This document shows, in pieces, positions 34,667-42,997 of a DNA stretch of 64,000 nucleotides (its first letter is position 1; every line of letters starts with the position of its first letter). Under the pieces are notes generated by a model. That model made no database searches, was not told the origin of the DNA, and worked only from the letters and a program-made list of their open reading frames with translations. Source of the DNA: Lewinella cohaerens DSM 23179 (GTDB lineage: Bacteria; Bacteroidota; Bacteroidia; Chitinophagales; Saprospiraceae); NCBI RefSeq assembly GCF_000379805.1, contig NZ_KB903539.1, forward strand, positions 102,474-166,473. Reading direction: 5' to 3'. A program made the translations under genes and the position numbers.

Positions 34667-34680
34667 TTGATCCCTGTCAA
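34667..34680. promoter_or_regulatory. FNR/CRP-type binding site candidate
   Basis: TTGATCCCTGTCAA matches the FNR consensus TTGAT-N4-ATCAA at nine of ten defined bases, and the flanking bases extend the palindrome (ATTGA/TCAAT). Its centre is about 63 bases upstream of the kinase ATG. The receiver-CRP protein of this locus is the obvious candidate to bind it. Confidence 0.6.
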
Positions 34681-34776
34681 TCTCTTGGAAGCCGTATGTT
34701 AATTAGCCTTCCTTTCAAATACAAATTAGGCGAGATTTGAGGATCACCGGGTAAGTGAAAATCATAAAAGAGGGTG

Positions 34777-34794
34777 ACAAATGTCATCATTTGT
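34777..34794. promoter_or_regulatory. Perfect inverted repeat ACAAATG-N4-CATTTGT
   Basis: A 7-bp perfect inverted repeat with 4-bp spacer lies 113 bases upstream of the CBS gene. It is operator-like in size. The binding factor is unknown. Confidence 0.4.
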
Positions 34795-34906
34795 GCCTAT
34801 CAAATTGGCCGATCTTGCAGATGTAATCAAAAGCAAGGTGGACTTCTTGAAAAGGAAACACTAAGCCAACTAACACAACTAATTTCCAAGATCAAATTTT
34901 TTCATT

Positions 34907-35353
34907 ATGAATATCATTGCACCGGTTTCTACAATTATGAGTACGCGTTTGATAACTGTAAATCCAGATGATAGTTTGGAAACGATCAAAACTCATTTTG
35001 ATAACAACAGTATTCACCATATCCCCGTAGTACGTTATAAGAAACTTGTGGGGATTATTAGCTCTACCGATTTCAACCATTTTCTCAGAGGGTTTACCCG
35101 CAACGATCAGGATTCTTTGTTAGAGAGCGTGCGTTTGAGAGCATGGAAAGCGGAGGATATTATGACGAAAAAACTAGCTAAGGTAGAAATTAACGACCCT
35201 ATCAGAACTGCTTTGGAAGTCTTTAAAACCAATCGCATTCACGCTCTTCCAGTTGAAGAGAATGGCGAGTTGGTGGGTATTGTTACTACTTATGATATTA
35301 TCTGCGCTCTTGCGGAGGAAGAAATAAAATTAGGGGACTATAAGCGCCTTTAA
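34907..35353 (+). CDS. CBS-domain pair protein
   Basis: The 148-residue protein consists of two CBS motifs (about 8-70 and 85-148): STIMSTRLITVNPDDSLETI...IHHIPVV and DIMTKKLAKVEINDPIRTALEVF...IHALPVEENGELVGIVTTYDII. Tandem CBS domains form a Bateman module that binds adenine nucleotides and reports energy state. No effector domain is attached, so it probably acts on a partner. It is divergent from the FixL-like kinase and shares its regulatory region, so control by the receiver-CRP regulator is a reasonable guess. Confidence 0.9.
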   Translation: MNIIAPVSTIMSTRLITVNPDDSLETIKTHFDNNSIHHIPVVRYKKLVGIISSTDFNHFLRGFTRNDQDSLLESVRLRAWKAEDIMTKKLAKVEINDPIRTALEVFKTNRIHALPVEENGELVGIVTTYDIICALAEEEIKLGDYKRL

Positions 35354-35364
35354 ATTAAAAAAAG

Positions 35365-35408
35365 CCACAGGAAGAGGTGATGGCTAGCATGTTGTCTGCT
35401 TCCTGTGG
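35365..35408. other. 10-bp-stem hairpin between the CBS and thioredoxin-fold genes
   Basis: CCACAGGAAG/CTTCCTGTGG arms enclose a 24-base loop. An A-run precedes it on the plus strand and no T-run follows, so it would work as a terminator only for minus-strand transcription. No minus-strand gene ends there. Confidence 0.45.
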
Positions 35409-35474
35409 TACTTGTAATCTTTACAGCTTTGTACAGAGGCATTTTGTTTTTGTACAAGGCTAAATATTTTTTTT

Positions 35475-35750
35475 ATGATAGCGATTCAACTGTTCGGTAT
35501 CACAGAATCCAAAAACCTGGTAGCTTGGCGTGAGCTGGTTAGTGAGGCATTAGAAGAATTGGAGATAGACTTCAATATTCAGGTAGTAAGTGATCTGGAG
35601 CAGTTTATCCGTTATGACCTTATTGGAATTCCTGCGCTGGTTATTGGAGAAGAGGTTCTGTTTCAGCGTGAGCTGCCAGACTTGCAAGAGTTGGTGGCTA
35701 TTTTAAGGGAGAAGATAGAAAATACCGAGCCAAATCAGTCAGTTGCTTGA
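35475..35750 (+). CDS. Thioredoxin-fold protein lacking active-site cysteines
   Basis: The 91-residue protein has the pattern of the small thioredoxin_3/glutaredoxin-like family: beta-strand IAIQLFGI, a helix, strand FNIQVVSD, and the cis-Pro loop LIGIPALVIGEEVLFQ. The CxxC normally after the first strand is replaced (TESKN), and the protein has no cysteine at all, so a redox role is unlikely. The cis-Pro fold element is intact, suggesting a binding or structural role. An 11-bp inverted repeat overlaps its stop codon (35727-35758). Confidence 0.75.
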   Translation: MIAIQLFGITESKNLVAWRELVSEALEELEIDFNIQVVSDLEQFIRYDLIGIPALVIGEEVLFQRELPDLQELVAILREKIENTEPNQSVA

Positions 35751-35758
35751 TTTGGCTC
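35727..35758 (+). terminator. Terminator-like hairpin overlapping the stop codon
   Basis: A perfect 11-bp stem GAGCCAAATCA/TGATTTGGCTC includes the TGA stop of the thioredoxin-fold gene. A T-rich but interrupted tract (ATATTCTTCTT) follows. Confidence 0.55.
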
Positions 35759-35826
35759 GATATTCTTCTTCTAAGCGAAGGTTTGATACACCTTTTATCT
35801 TCTTTGGCGTATTATTCTAACGGAAT

Positions 35827-37431
35827 CTAATCCACTGGTTCTACAGGAATGCGTGCGCCAGCTTTTTGTTTCCTGGAAGAAGACTCTAAATCCATAGTTT
35901 CAGGATTTAGGCCTATAAAGCTGAGGTCAATATTTTTGTAGGCAGCGTTGGCTTTGTATTCCATGATGATCTCCTTGATATCATAATCAATATGAAGGGT
36001 TTGAGTGGCATCAATGACTACTTTACTATTTCTAGGTAGCTTTTTAAGACTTAACAGCATACTGGCTTTGTTTAAAAAAGATACGTCTTCTGCCAGTTCA
36101 AGATGAATAATGCCAGCATCTTTGCGTTTGTCCTCTACAAAATACGGCGTCTTGTAATTGTTAAGTAGGATGTAGAATATAGCTACTACCATTCCGATAC
36201 CTATTCCTACTAATAAGTCTGTGAAAAGAATAGCTACAATAGTGACTACAAAAGGCACCAGTTGCTTATTCCCTAGTCGGGCCATTTCTTTAAAGAGAGA
36301 TGGTTTTGCAAGCTTGAACCCTACAACAATCAGAATAGCTGCCAAGCTTGCCAGAGGAATCATATTTAATAGCTTTGGAATAACCAATACGCTTCCCAAA
36401 AGCATTAGTCCATGAATGAATGCTGCTGCTTTCGTTTTACCTCCAGACTGGATGTTGGCAGAACTTCTAACAATTACCTGGGTCACGGGCAGTCCTCCAA
36501 TCAGTCCACTGATAAGGTTACCGACACCCTGTGCTTTCAATTCTAGATTTGTAGGCGTAAGTCGCTTGTAAGGATCAAGTTTGTCTGTAGCCTCTACACA
36601 TAGTAAAGTCTCAAGGCTAGCTACAATTGCAATGGTAATTGCTGTAACCCAGATCGCTGGATTGCTCCATTGGCTAAAATCAGGAAGTGTAAAAAGTCCG
36701 ATAAATTCTCCCCATCCATTTGCTATAGGTAAGGTGACAAGGTGCTCTGGTTCCAGGTTCCATGACGTTCCCATGAGGACTTGTTGAAGAATTATTCCTA
36801 CAGCAACCACCACCAGCGGCCCCTGAATGATATTCGTGATTTTGAACTTTTTAATGAAAGGCTGTTGCCATAAGATCAAAATACCCAAAGACAAGACACT
36901 GATTAATAAAGCGCCAGGGGTAATGGCGTCCAGCATGTGTTCTAGTGCCGAAAAAGTGGTCTCTCCGTCTATCTGCTTGAAAGCAAAATCTCCTTCCGGG
37001 TCACTATCATAACCAAAAGCGTGGGGAATTTGCTTTAAAATAATGATTAAACCAATACCAGAAAGCATCCCTTTGATCACAGAAGAGGGAAAGAAATAAC
37101 CGATAACACCAGCTTTCGCAAAGCCAAGGACAATTTGGATAATTCCCGCAATAGCTACCGATAATAGAAAGGCTTCGTAACCCAAAGTTTGGATGGCCGT
37201 AAGTACAATAACTGCTAAACCAGCAGCAGGACCACTAACACCCAGAGGAGAACCTGAAAGCAGAGCAACGACGGTACCACCCACAATACCTGCAATGATA
37301 CCAGAGAAAAGCGGGGCTCCAGATGCGAGTGCGATACCTAAACAAAGCGGAACCGCTACGAGGAAAACAACCAGTCCTGCTGGTAAATCTGATTTTAGTT
37401 CAGAGAATAATCCGGGCTCTTGCGACTTCAT
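35827..37431 (-). CDS. SulP family anion transporter with STAS domain
   Basis: The 534-residue membrane protein has the SulP/SLC26 pattern: the N-terminal signature LPAGLVVFLVAVPLCLGIALASGAP, about 12 membrane segments to residue ~420 (including the conserved GLIGGLPVTQVIVRSSANIQSGGKTK), and a cytoplasmic STAS domain (about 430-515). Bacterial members import sulfate, bicarbonate or dicarboxylates. The GASP-type loop and NIQ/GGKT region fit the BicA-like bicarbonate branch, but the substrate is not certain. Its promoter shares an unusual 27-bp motif with that of the neighbouring ECF sigma factor. Confidence 0.92.
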   Translation of the reverse strand: MKSQEPGLFSELKSDLPAGLVVFLVAVPLCLGIALASGAPLFSGIIAGIVGGTVVALLSGSPLGVSGPAAGLAVIVLTAIQTLGYEAFLLSVAIAGIIQIVLGFAKAGVIGYFFPSSVIKGMLSGIGLIIILKQIPHAFGYDSDPEGDFAFKQIDGETTFSALEHMLDAITPGALLISVLSLGILILWQQPFIKKFKITNIIQGPLVVVAVGIILQQVLMGTSWNLEPEHLVTLPIANGWGEFIGLFTLPDFSQWSNPAIWVTAITIAIVASLETLLCVEATDKLDPYKRLTPTNLELKAQGVGNLISGLIGGLPVTQVIVRSSANIQSGGKTKAAAFIHGLMLLGSVLVIPKLLNMIPLASLAAILIVVGFKLAKPSLFKEMARLGNKQLVPFVVTIVAILFTDLLVGIGIGMVVAIFYILLNNYKTPYFVEDKRKDAGIIHLELAEDVSFLNKASMLLSLKKLPRNSKVVIDATQTLHIDYDIKEIIMEYKANAAYKNIDLSFIGLNPETMDLESSSRKQKAGARIPVEPVD

Positions 37432-37493
37432 AAAATTACTATTTAGCTTTCTGTTTTTGTAAGTATCTCATCTTTAAATAAATAAGATAACGG

Positions 37494-37515
37494 CAAAGCT
37501 AATAGTTTTACTATT
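37494..37515 (-). promoter_or_regulatory. SulP promoter: -7 element plus AATAGT-N3-ACTATT palindrome
   Basis: The -7 element TAGCTTTG (37494-37501, minus strand) abuts a perfect palindrome (37501-37515). The same arrangement with the same spacing occurs at 38191-38212 before the sigma factor gene. The palindrome lies just upstream of the -7 box, in the promoter spacer. Confidence 0.55.
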
Positions 37516-37565
37516 GTTTATGGATTATTTGTAGATATTTTTTATTTAAACAAATAGTGAGGCTA

Positions 37566-37600
37566 AAAAAACGCCCAATAGCTTGATGTTGGGCGTTTTT
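37566..37600 (-). terminator. Terminator of the ECF sigma factor gene
   Basis: The 12-bp stem AAAAACGCCCAA/TTGGGCGTTTTT has a 10-base loop and a T-run on the minus strand. It lies 28 bases after the sigma gene stop and would also stop plus-strand transcription. Confidence 0.85.
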
Positions 37601-37627
37601 ATGCGAAGGAAACAGGGAGTTGGTGCT

Positions 37628-38158
37628 TTAGTTTAATATATCTACCAGGTTTTTAGTCTGGTAATGACGCTTAATACTTGTTTTTAGTAATTTCCGTGCT
37701 TGGTGGATTCTACTTTTAATCGTTCCCAGTGGCAAGTCCATCTCGCTTGCAATTTCTTCGTACTTATATCCCCGGAACGCCATTAAGAAGGGCTTGCTTA
37801 GACCTTCCTCTAACTGATCCATAGATTTCATTAATTCCTGCATGGTTACCTTACTTTCCCCGTCATTACGAGTAGCACTAGTTTGGGTTAGCGTCACGCC
37901 AGGGATTTGGAGCTCAGCAGCCTGCTGCTTACGTTTGCGCTTGCGCCATTCATTGATGAAAGTATTACGCATGATCGTCATCAACCAGGCTTGAAGGTTG
38001 GTTTTAGGTTGATAAAGGTGACGATAGCGCATTGCTTTATATACGGTGTCCTGGAACAAATCTTCTGCATCGTTCTTGTCACGCGTCAATTGTAGCGCAA
38101 AAGCTTGTAAATTGGGGGTATGGTTCTGAAAGAGTTGACCGAAGTTTGCAATCGTCAT
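37628..38158 (-). CDS. ECF-type RNA polymerase sigma factor
   Basis: The 176-residue protein has sigma region 2 (about 12-78: NDAEDLFQDTVYKAMR, TNLQAWLMTIMRNTFINEWRKRKR) and region 4 (about 115-165: LSKPFLMAFRGYKYEEIASEMDLPLGTIKSRIHQARKLLK), with a linker where sigma-3 would be. It redirects RNA polymerase to its own promoter set. No anti-sigma gene adjoins it, which is unusual for the ECF group and points to transcriptional or other control. Its promoter carries a -7 element and a palindrome shared with the SulP gene. It is divergent from the ABC-HlyD-TolC operon. Confidence 0.93.
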   Translation of the reverse strand: MTIANFGQLFQNHTPNLQAFALQLTRDKNDAEDLFQDTVYKAMRYRHLYQPKTNLQAWLMTIMRNTFINEWRKRKRKQQAAELQIPGVTLTQTSATRNDGESKVTMQELMKSMDQLEEGLSKPFLMAFRGYKYEEIASEMDLPLGTIKSRIHQARKLLKTSIKRHYQTKNLVDILN

Positions 38159-38190
38159 AATATGATAATCTAAAGAGTGATTTACTGACG

Positions 38191-38212
38191 CAAATATAAT
38201 AGTAAAACTATC
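38191..38212 (-). promoter_or_regulatory. ECF sigma promoter: -7 element plus AATAGT-N3-ACTATC palindrome
   Basis: The -7 element TATATTTG (38191-38198, minus strand) lies 33 bases before the ATG and overlaps a 15-bp palindrome (38198-38212). Layout and flanks (ATTTATG following) match 37494-37515. Confidence 0.55.
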
Positions 38213-38342
38213 ATTTATGCAAATAAAACTATTTTATCATTTCGATAAGCGTTTTTTATGCACCTTTTATCGACGACTGTTGTTATTAGTACCGTATAGA
38301 AAAAGATAATCTCATTAAGAGGTTAATAATCCTTTATATCTT

Positions 38343-40109
38343 ATGTCTCAGCTGAGCTCATTGAAGCGTTTTTTTAAGTTACTGGAACCAGACCGGAAAG
38401 ACGTTGCCTACATTTACCTTTACGCCATTTTCGGCGGCCTCCTTACGCTTACTTTGCCTTTAGGCGTACAGGCCGTCATTGGTTTGGTGCAGGGAGGGGA
38501 TGTTTCTTCTTCATTGGTCATTTTGATCGCTGTTGTTACATTGGGTACCCTTTTCTCTGGGGTATTGAAAATTATGCAGATTACCGTAGCGGAGACCTTG
38601 CAAAGGAGAGTATTTGCTCGTTCTGCATTTGAGTTTGCTTTGAGGATTCCTAATTTGCGAATGGATGCTCTACAGCAAGATTACCCCCCGGAGCTGGTAA
38701 ATCGTTTTTTTGATACACTCACGGTACAGAAGGGCTTGCCCAAGGTGTTAATGGATTTTTCTACCGGTATTATACAGATCATTTTTGGTTTGATTCTCAT
38801 TTCTTTTTACCACCCTTTCTTTGTCTTTTTTGGGATTAGCGTGCTGGTTTTGCTATTTGCACTACTCCGCTGGACGGGCCCAAAAGGATTAGAAACCAGC
38901 CTGATCGAGAGTAAGTATAAATATAAGGTAGCGCATTGGCTACAGGAGGTCGCACGAACGATGGTCACTTTTAAGCTGGCCAGCGGTGCGCGGTTATCAC
39001 TCAGTAAAACCAATAGCCTGGTAGACAGTTACCTGACAGCACGGGACAATCACTTCCGAGTACTTGTTAGTCAGTATGGCTACATTGTTATTTTCAAAAC
39101 CCTGGTGACAGCTATTTTGCTAGCCCTTGGCGGAGTATTGGTGATTGATAATCAAATTACGATTGGCCAGTTTGTCGCGGCAGAAATTGTAGTATTACTG
39201 ATTTTAGGCTCTGTCGAGAAGGTTATTGTAACCTTGGCGGATGTTTATGATCTACTCACGGGCTTGGAAAAAATGGGTTATTTCACGGACATTCCCCTAG
39301 AGCCGAATGAAGGCATGAGTTTTGAGCGTGTTGATACAGGAAAAGGTATGGAAGTAGATATCCAAAACCTTAATTTTCAGTTCAGTGATAGCGATCAACC
39401 AACCTTGCGAGACCTTAATTTTAAGATTAAATCTGGAGAAAAGGTGTGTGTTGCCGGCTATAATGGTTCTGGAAAATCAACACTGATTCAGGTGATTTCC
39501 GGGTTGATGCTTAATTATAAGGGGTCTATAAGTTATAATAATGCACCGATGTTTAACTTCAACCTGCGTAGCCTGCGTAGTTATATTGGAGATCACGGTA
39601 GCCAGGAGGATGTTTTTCAGGGGACCCTTTGGGAAAATATTTGCTTGGGGCACGAAGACATTGATTTTCAGCAGATCGTTTGGGCAACTCGCCAAGTTGG
39701 GCTTGAGGATTTTGTCAAAAGCCTGGCCAAAGGTTATGATACACTACTGCTACCCGGCGGCCGTAACCTACCTCAAAGTGTGCAGACGAAAATCTTACTA
39801 GCTCGGAGCATTGTTTCCCAGCCGCGCTTACTGGCACTAGAAGAGTTCCTCAATCGGCTCCAACCTCAGGAACGTGAGCGGATGTCGGATATGCTGACAG
39901 ACCGTAGTCAACCTTGGACCTTAGTGGCCGTTTCTAATGATCCTTTATTGGCAGCCCGCTGTGAACGAATTATCCTCATGGAAAAGGGGCAGATTATTGC
40001 CGAGGGGACTTACGAAGAATTACGAGAAAGCCCCCATTTTGAGCGTATCTTTCAAATGAGCACTCCCAATGGCTCGGCTATTCAACCTAACTGGCAGGAA
40101 AAAAAATAA
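38343..40109 (+). CDS. ABC exporter subunit (TMD-NBD fusion) with degenerate ATPase site
   Basis: The 588-residue half-transporter has an exporter-type membrane domain (about 20-310, six spans) and a nucleotide-binding domain (about 345-575). Walker A is intact (GYNGSGKSTL near 370). The signature LSGGQ is replaced by LPQSV (about 473), Walker B reads LLALEE with a missing first Asp, the D-loop is changed (NRLQ) and the switch His is Asn (VSNDP, about 530). It begins an operon with HlyD (3-base gap) and TolC (21-base gap), so it belongs to a type I secretion-like system. ATP hydrolysis is doubtful and a regulatory or structural NBD is possible. It has no peptidase domain. Confidence 0.9.
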   Translation: MSQLSSLKRFFKLLEPDRKDVAYIYLYAIFGGLLTLTLPLGVQAVIGLVQGGDVSSSLVILIAVVTLGTLFSGVLKIMQITVAETLQRRVFARSAFEFALRIPNLRMDALQQDYPPELVNRFFDTLTVQKGLPKVLMDFSTGIIQIIFGLILISFYHPFFVFFGISVLVLLFALLRWTGPKGLETSLIESKYKYKVAHWLQEVARTMVTFKLASGARLSLSKTNSLVDSYLTARDNHFRVLVSQYGYIVIFKTLVTAILLALGGVLVIDNQITIGQFVAAEIVVLLILGSVEKVIVTLADVYDLLTGLEKMGYFTDIPLEPNEGMSFERVDTGKGMEVDIQNLNFQFSDSDQPTLRDLNFKIKSGEKVCVAGYNGSGKSTLIQVISGLMLNYKGSISYNNAPMFNFNLRSLRSYIGDHGSQEDVFQGTLWENICLGHEDIDFQQIVWATRQVGLEDFVKSLAKGYDTLLLPGGRNLPQSVQTKILLARSIVSQPRLLALEEFLNRLQPQERERMSDMLTDRSQPWTLVAVSNDPLLAARCERIILMEKGQIIAEGTYEELRESPHFERIFQMSTPNGSAIQPNWQEKK

Positions 40110-40112
40110 GTA

Positions 40113-41492
40113 ATGCTAAATATTTCACCTCAAAATTCGGTCACCCAACGTTTGCCGGAAGGTAAGTGGACTTGTTTGGAGCGTAATCCTTTACCTGCAG
40201 GCAACAGGATGATGCGGAATTGGTTATTGGCACTTTTGGTCATTTTTATTATTCTTTTGTTTCTGCCCTGGCAGCAGAATATTCAGTCGAAAGGAAAAAT
40301 GACAACCCTCGATCCTAGTGATCGCCCGCAAACCATCCAAGCTACCATTCCTGGTCGGATTGACCAATGGTTTGTTCGGGAAGGGCAATTGGTAAAGAAA
40401 GGAGATACGATCGTTCACCTTTCAGAAGTTAAGGTCGATTACTTTGACCCCGAGTTGGTGGGCCGTACCGAAAATCAGGTCCGTGCCAAGGCGGGAGCTA
40501 TCACGACTTACGAACAAAAAGCAGGTGCGCTGGCGGAACAGATTGCTGCGATGCGTGCCGAATTAATCCTTAAGAAAGAGCAACTGGAAGCAAAAGTTAA
40601 GCAGGTAGAACTGAAACTGTTGAGTCAGGAGGCTGACCTAGAGCAGGCGAGGGTATCGCTGTCTATTGCCCAGCGGCAATTGGCGCGAACTGATACCCTT
40701 TTCCAACAAGGCATTAAATCGAGAACCGACCTGGAAGACAAGCAGCAAAAGATGCAAGAAACCCAGGCGAAAGCTATCGCAGCAGAGAATAAGGTTGCTG
40801 AAAACCGGCAGGAATTAGAGGTTACCCGTTTGGCTTTGCGCAATATTGTCAATGAGTACAACAACAAAGTCGCTAAGGCACAATCTGATCGTTTTAGCAC
40901 TTTGTCGGATCGTTTCGGTGCCGAAGGAGAGCTCAATAAGATGCAGATACAGGCTAAGAACTACGAGGAGCGTTCTCAATTCTACTACATTATTGCGCCG
41001 CAGGATTGTTACATTACCCAAGTTGTAAAGCCGGGTATTGGAGAAACAGTAAAGGAAGGCGACCCCATTGTAACAATCATGCCCGCCAATTTTGAGCTAG
41101 CTGTAGAGATGCACGTACGCCCCATGGACCTGCCGCTGGTGCGCCAAAATGAAGAAGTTCGCTTCGTCTTTGATGGCTGGCCAGCCATCGTGTTTTCAGG
41201 TTGGCCTGATCTGTCAGTGGGTACTTATTCTGGTCGTATTGTAGCCATTGACAATAACATTGACAAAAATGGCCGCTACCGGTTGTTGGTCGCTCCTAAT
41301 CCAGATGACCGCCCCTGGCCAGAAGCGCTGCGCCCTGGCTCGGGCGTACAGGGTATAGCCTTGCTGGGCCATGTTCAGGTTTGGTACGAATTGTGGCGGC
41401 AGCTGAATGGGTTTCCTCCTGACTATTATGGTATAGGGGACAAAGAAGAAGAAAAGAAAGGCACTAAGGCACCGATCAAATCTTTAAAATAA
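40113..41492 (+). CDS. HlyD family periplasmic adaptor protein
   Basis: The 459-residue protein has one N-terminal membrane span (about 35-52, WLLALLVIFIILLFLP). A lipoyl/barrel-sandwich half follows (TIPGRIDQWFVREGQLVKKGDTIVHL), then a long coiled-coil hairpin (about 125-280). The second lipoyl half (QDCYITQVVKPGIGETVKEGDPIVTIMP) and a beta-barrel/membrane-proximal region close it. It bridges the inner-membrane ABC protein to the TolC channel. It is translated directly after the ABC gene (3-base gap). The tail is Lys-rich. Confidence 0.93.
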   Translation: MLNISPQNSVTQRLPEGKWTCLERNPLPAGNRMMRNWLLALLVIFIILLFLPWQQNIQSKGKMTTLDPSDRPQTIQATIPGRIDQWFVREGQLVKKGDTIVHLSEVKVDYFDPELVGRTENQVRAKAGAITTYEQKAGALAEQIAAMRAELILKKEQLEAKVKQVELKLLSQEADLEQARVSLSIAQRQLARTDTLFQQGIKSRTDLEDKQQKMQETQAKAIAAENKVAENRQELEVTRLALRNIVNEYNNKVAKAQSDRFSTLSDRFGAEGELNKMQIQAKNYEERSQFYYIIAPQDCYITQVVKPGIGETVKEGDPIVTIMPANFELAVEMHVRPMDLPLVRQNEEVRFVFDGWPAIVFSGWPDLSVGTYSGRIVAIDNNIDKNGRYRLLVAPNPDDRPWPEALRPGSGVQGIALLGHVQVWYELWRQLNGFPPDYYGIGDKEEEKKGTKAPIKSLK

Positions 41493-41513
41493 ATAGGGGA
41501 TAATTAATTAATA

Positions 41514-42920
41514 ATGATGAAATTGCGTTGGTGGGTTTTAATATTTTTGCAGGTTGTAGGAGCAATGTCTCTCGCAGCACAGCAAGAAATCCTGGAGGCT
41601 GATTTGTTTTGGCAACAAGTAAAAGCCAATCACCCTGTTGCCAGACAGGCGGCACTTTTACAGGAGCAAGCTGCGCAGGAACTATTGTATGCCCGCGGTA
41701 GTTTTGATCCCAAGCTTTATGCTTCTCAGGAAGAAAAGGTATTTGGAGGGAAAGATTATTACCGGTATGGGCAGGGAGGAGTTAAAATCCCCACGGCATG
41801 GGGTATTGCCCTCAAGGCAGAATACGATTGGACAGATCCTAATGGAACCTACCTAAATCCAGACCGAACCATTCCTCAGGGAGGGCAGGCCATTGTTGGT
41901 ATTGAAGTTCCACTTTTGCAAGGATTGTTTTTCGATGCATCGCGTTCGTCTTTGCGTCAAGCCCAAGTGGGTACAGATCGCTATCGGGCCATTGCGGATG
42001 AACTCCGAAATGAGCTCTTTCTGGCTGCTAATAAATCCTACTGGGACTGGTCTTATGCCTATTATTCGCGGGAGTTGGCTATCTCTGCAAGAGATTATAG
42101 TTTTGAACGACTTGGGGGAATTCGCGAAAGCTTTCGTGCTGGCGATTACCCGGCTATTGATACACTCGAAGCTTATTTGCAATGGCAAAGTTGGGAGTTG
42201 GAGGTACAAGAAACAGAAATGCAGCTCAACCATACTGTTGCTAAAATGAGTGCCCTATTGTGGAGTGATGGAGGCCTGCCGGAAATGTGGAAAAAAGATT
42301 GGGTGCCCCAATCCCCCGTAATTGCCCCTACTACGCCTGTGATTGCAGACTTGCAGCAAGCAATAACCGAGCATCCTAGTTTGGTAGCTTACCGGTATCA
42401 AAAAGAGCAATTGACCATCGAACGACGCTGGAAAAAGGAACAGTTTAAACCAGAACTAACTTTCAACTATAACTTTCTCGCCAATCAGTTTGATTTCAAC
42501 CCTGAGAACACAGATGGTATTAGCAACCTTGTATCAGATAATTATAAGTGGGGGTTTACTTTTAGCCAGCCATTACTGTTGCGAAAAGAAAGAGCTGGTG
42601 TTGCGTTGACGGAGGTTAAATTGGCACAAACAGATTGGAAATTACAGCAAAAACAGCAAGACTTAAGCGCTAAACTCACGGCCTATTGGCAGGAATGGGA
42701 AATCCGCCAACAACAATTACAACTTTCCCAAACGGTAGTGGAAAACTACCAAAGCTTGCTGGATGCCGAAAGTGTAAAGTTTGAATTGGGAGAAAGCTCT
42801 GTGTTCTTGCTCAATTCCCGCCAGCAAAAGCTTCTGGGAGCCCAGCTCAAACTCCTCAAAACCCAAGCAGAGTTGCAGAAGACCGTGGTGGCGTTGTTGT
42901 ATACGGCAGGGCAGAGTTAG
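41514..42920 (+). CDS. TolC family outer membrane efflux protein
   Basis: The 468-residue protein has a signal peptide (ending SLAA), then the repeated TolC/OEP layout of long helical hairpins with two beta-strand pairs. Visible segments include LLQEQAAQELLYARGSFDPKLYAS, QAIVGIEVPLLQGLFFDASRSSL and FSQPLLLRKERAGVALTEVKLAQ. It forms the outer-membrane channel of the export system encoded by the two preceding genes. It ends before a pair of hairpins that separate it from the convergent T9SS gene. Confidence 0.92.
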   Translation: MMKLRWWVLIFLQVVGAMSLAAQQEILEADLFWQQVKANHPVARQAALLQEQAAQELLYARGSFDPKLYASQEEKVFGGKDYYRYGQGGVKIPTAWGIALKAEYDWTDPNGTYLNPDRTIPQGGQAIVGIEVPLLQGLFFDASRSSLRQAQVGTDRYRAIADELRNELFLAANKSYWDWSYAYYSRELAISARDYSFERLGGIRESFRAGDYPAIDTLEAYLQWQSWELEVQETEMQLNHTVAKMSALLWSDGGLPEMWKKDWVPQSPVIAPTTPVIADLQQAITEHPSLVAYRYQKEQLTIERRWKKEQFKPELTFNYNFLANQFDFNPENTDGISNLVSDNYKWGFTFSQPLLLRKERAGVALTEVKLAQTDWKLQQKQQDLSAKLTAYWQEWEIRQQQLQLSQTVVENYQSLLDAESVKFELGESSVFLLNSRQQKLLGAQLKLLKTQAELQKTVVALLYTAGQS

Positions 42921-42927
42921 AGGGTAG

Positions 42928-42950
42928 ACACCTCTAAAATAGAGGTGTCC
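42928..42950. terminator. Hairpin after tolC, between convergent genes
   Basis: A perfect 10-bp stem GACACCTCTA/TAGAGGTGTC with loop AAA is followed by a second weaker stem (CCCAG...CTGGG). No T-run is present, so termination strength is uncertain. Confidence 0.5.
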
Positions 42951-42997
42951 CAGATCCTAGTCGAAACAGGACCTGGGATGCCTCATAATCTTGCAGC

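Larger units (their letters stand above)
34611..34906. other. Divergent regulatory region between the FixL-like kinase and the CBS protein
   Basis: No gene is visible in the 296 bases. It contains an FNR/CRP-type box (34667-34680) and a perfect ACAAATG/CATTTGT inverted repeat (34777-34794). Confidence 0.6.
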
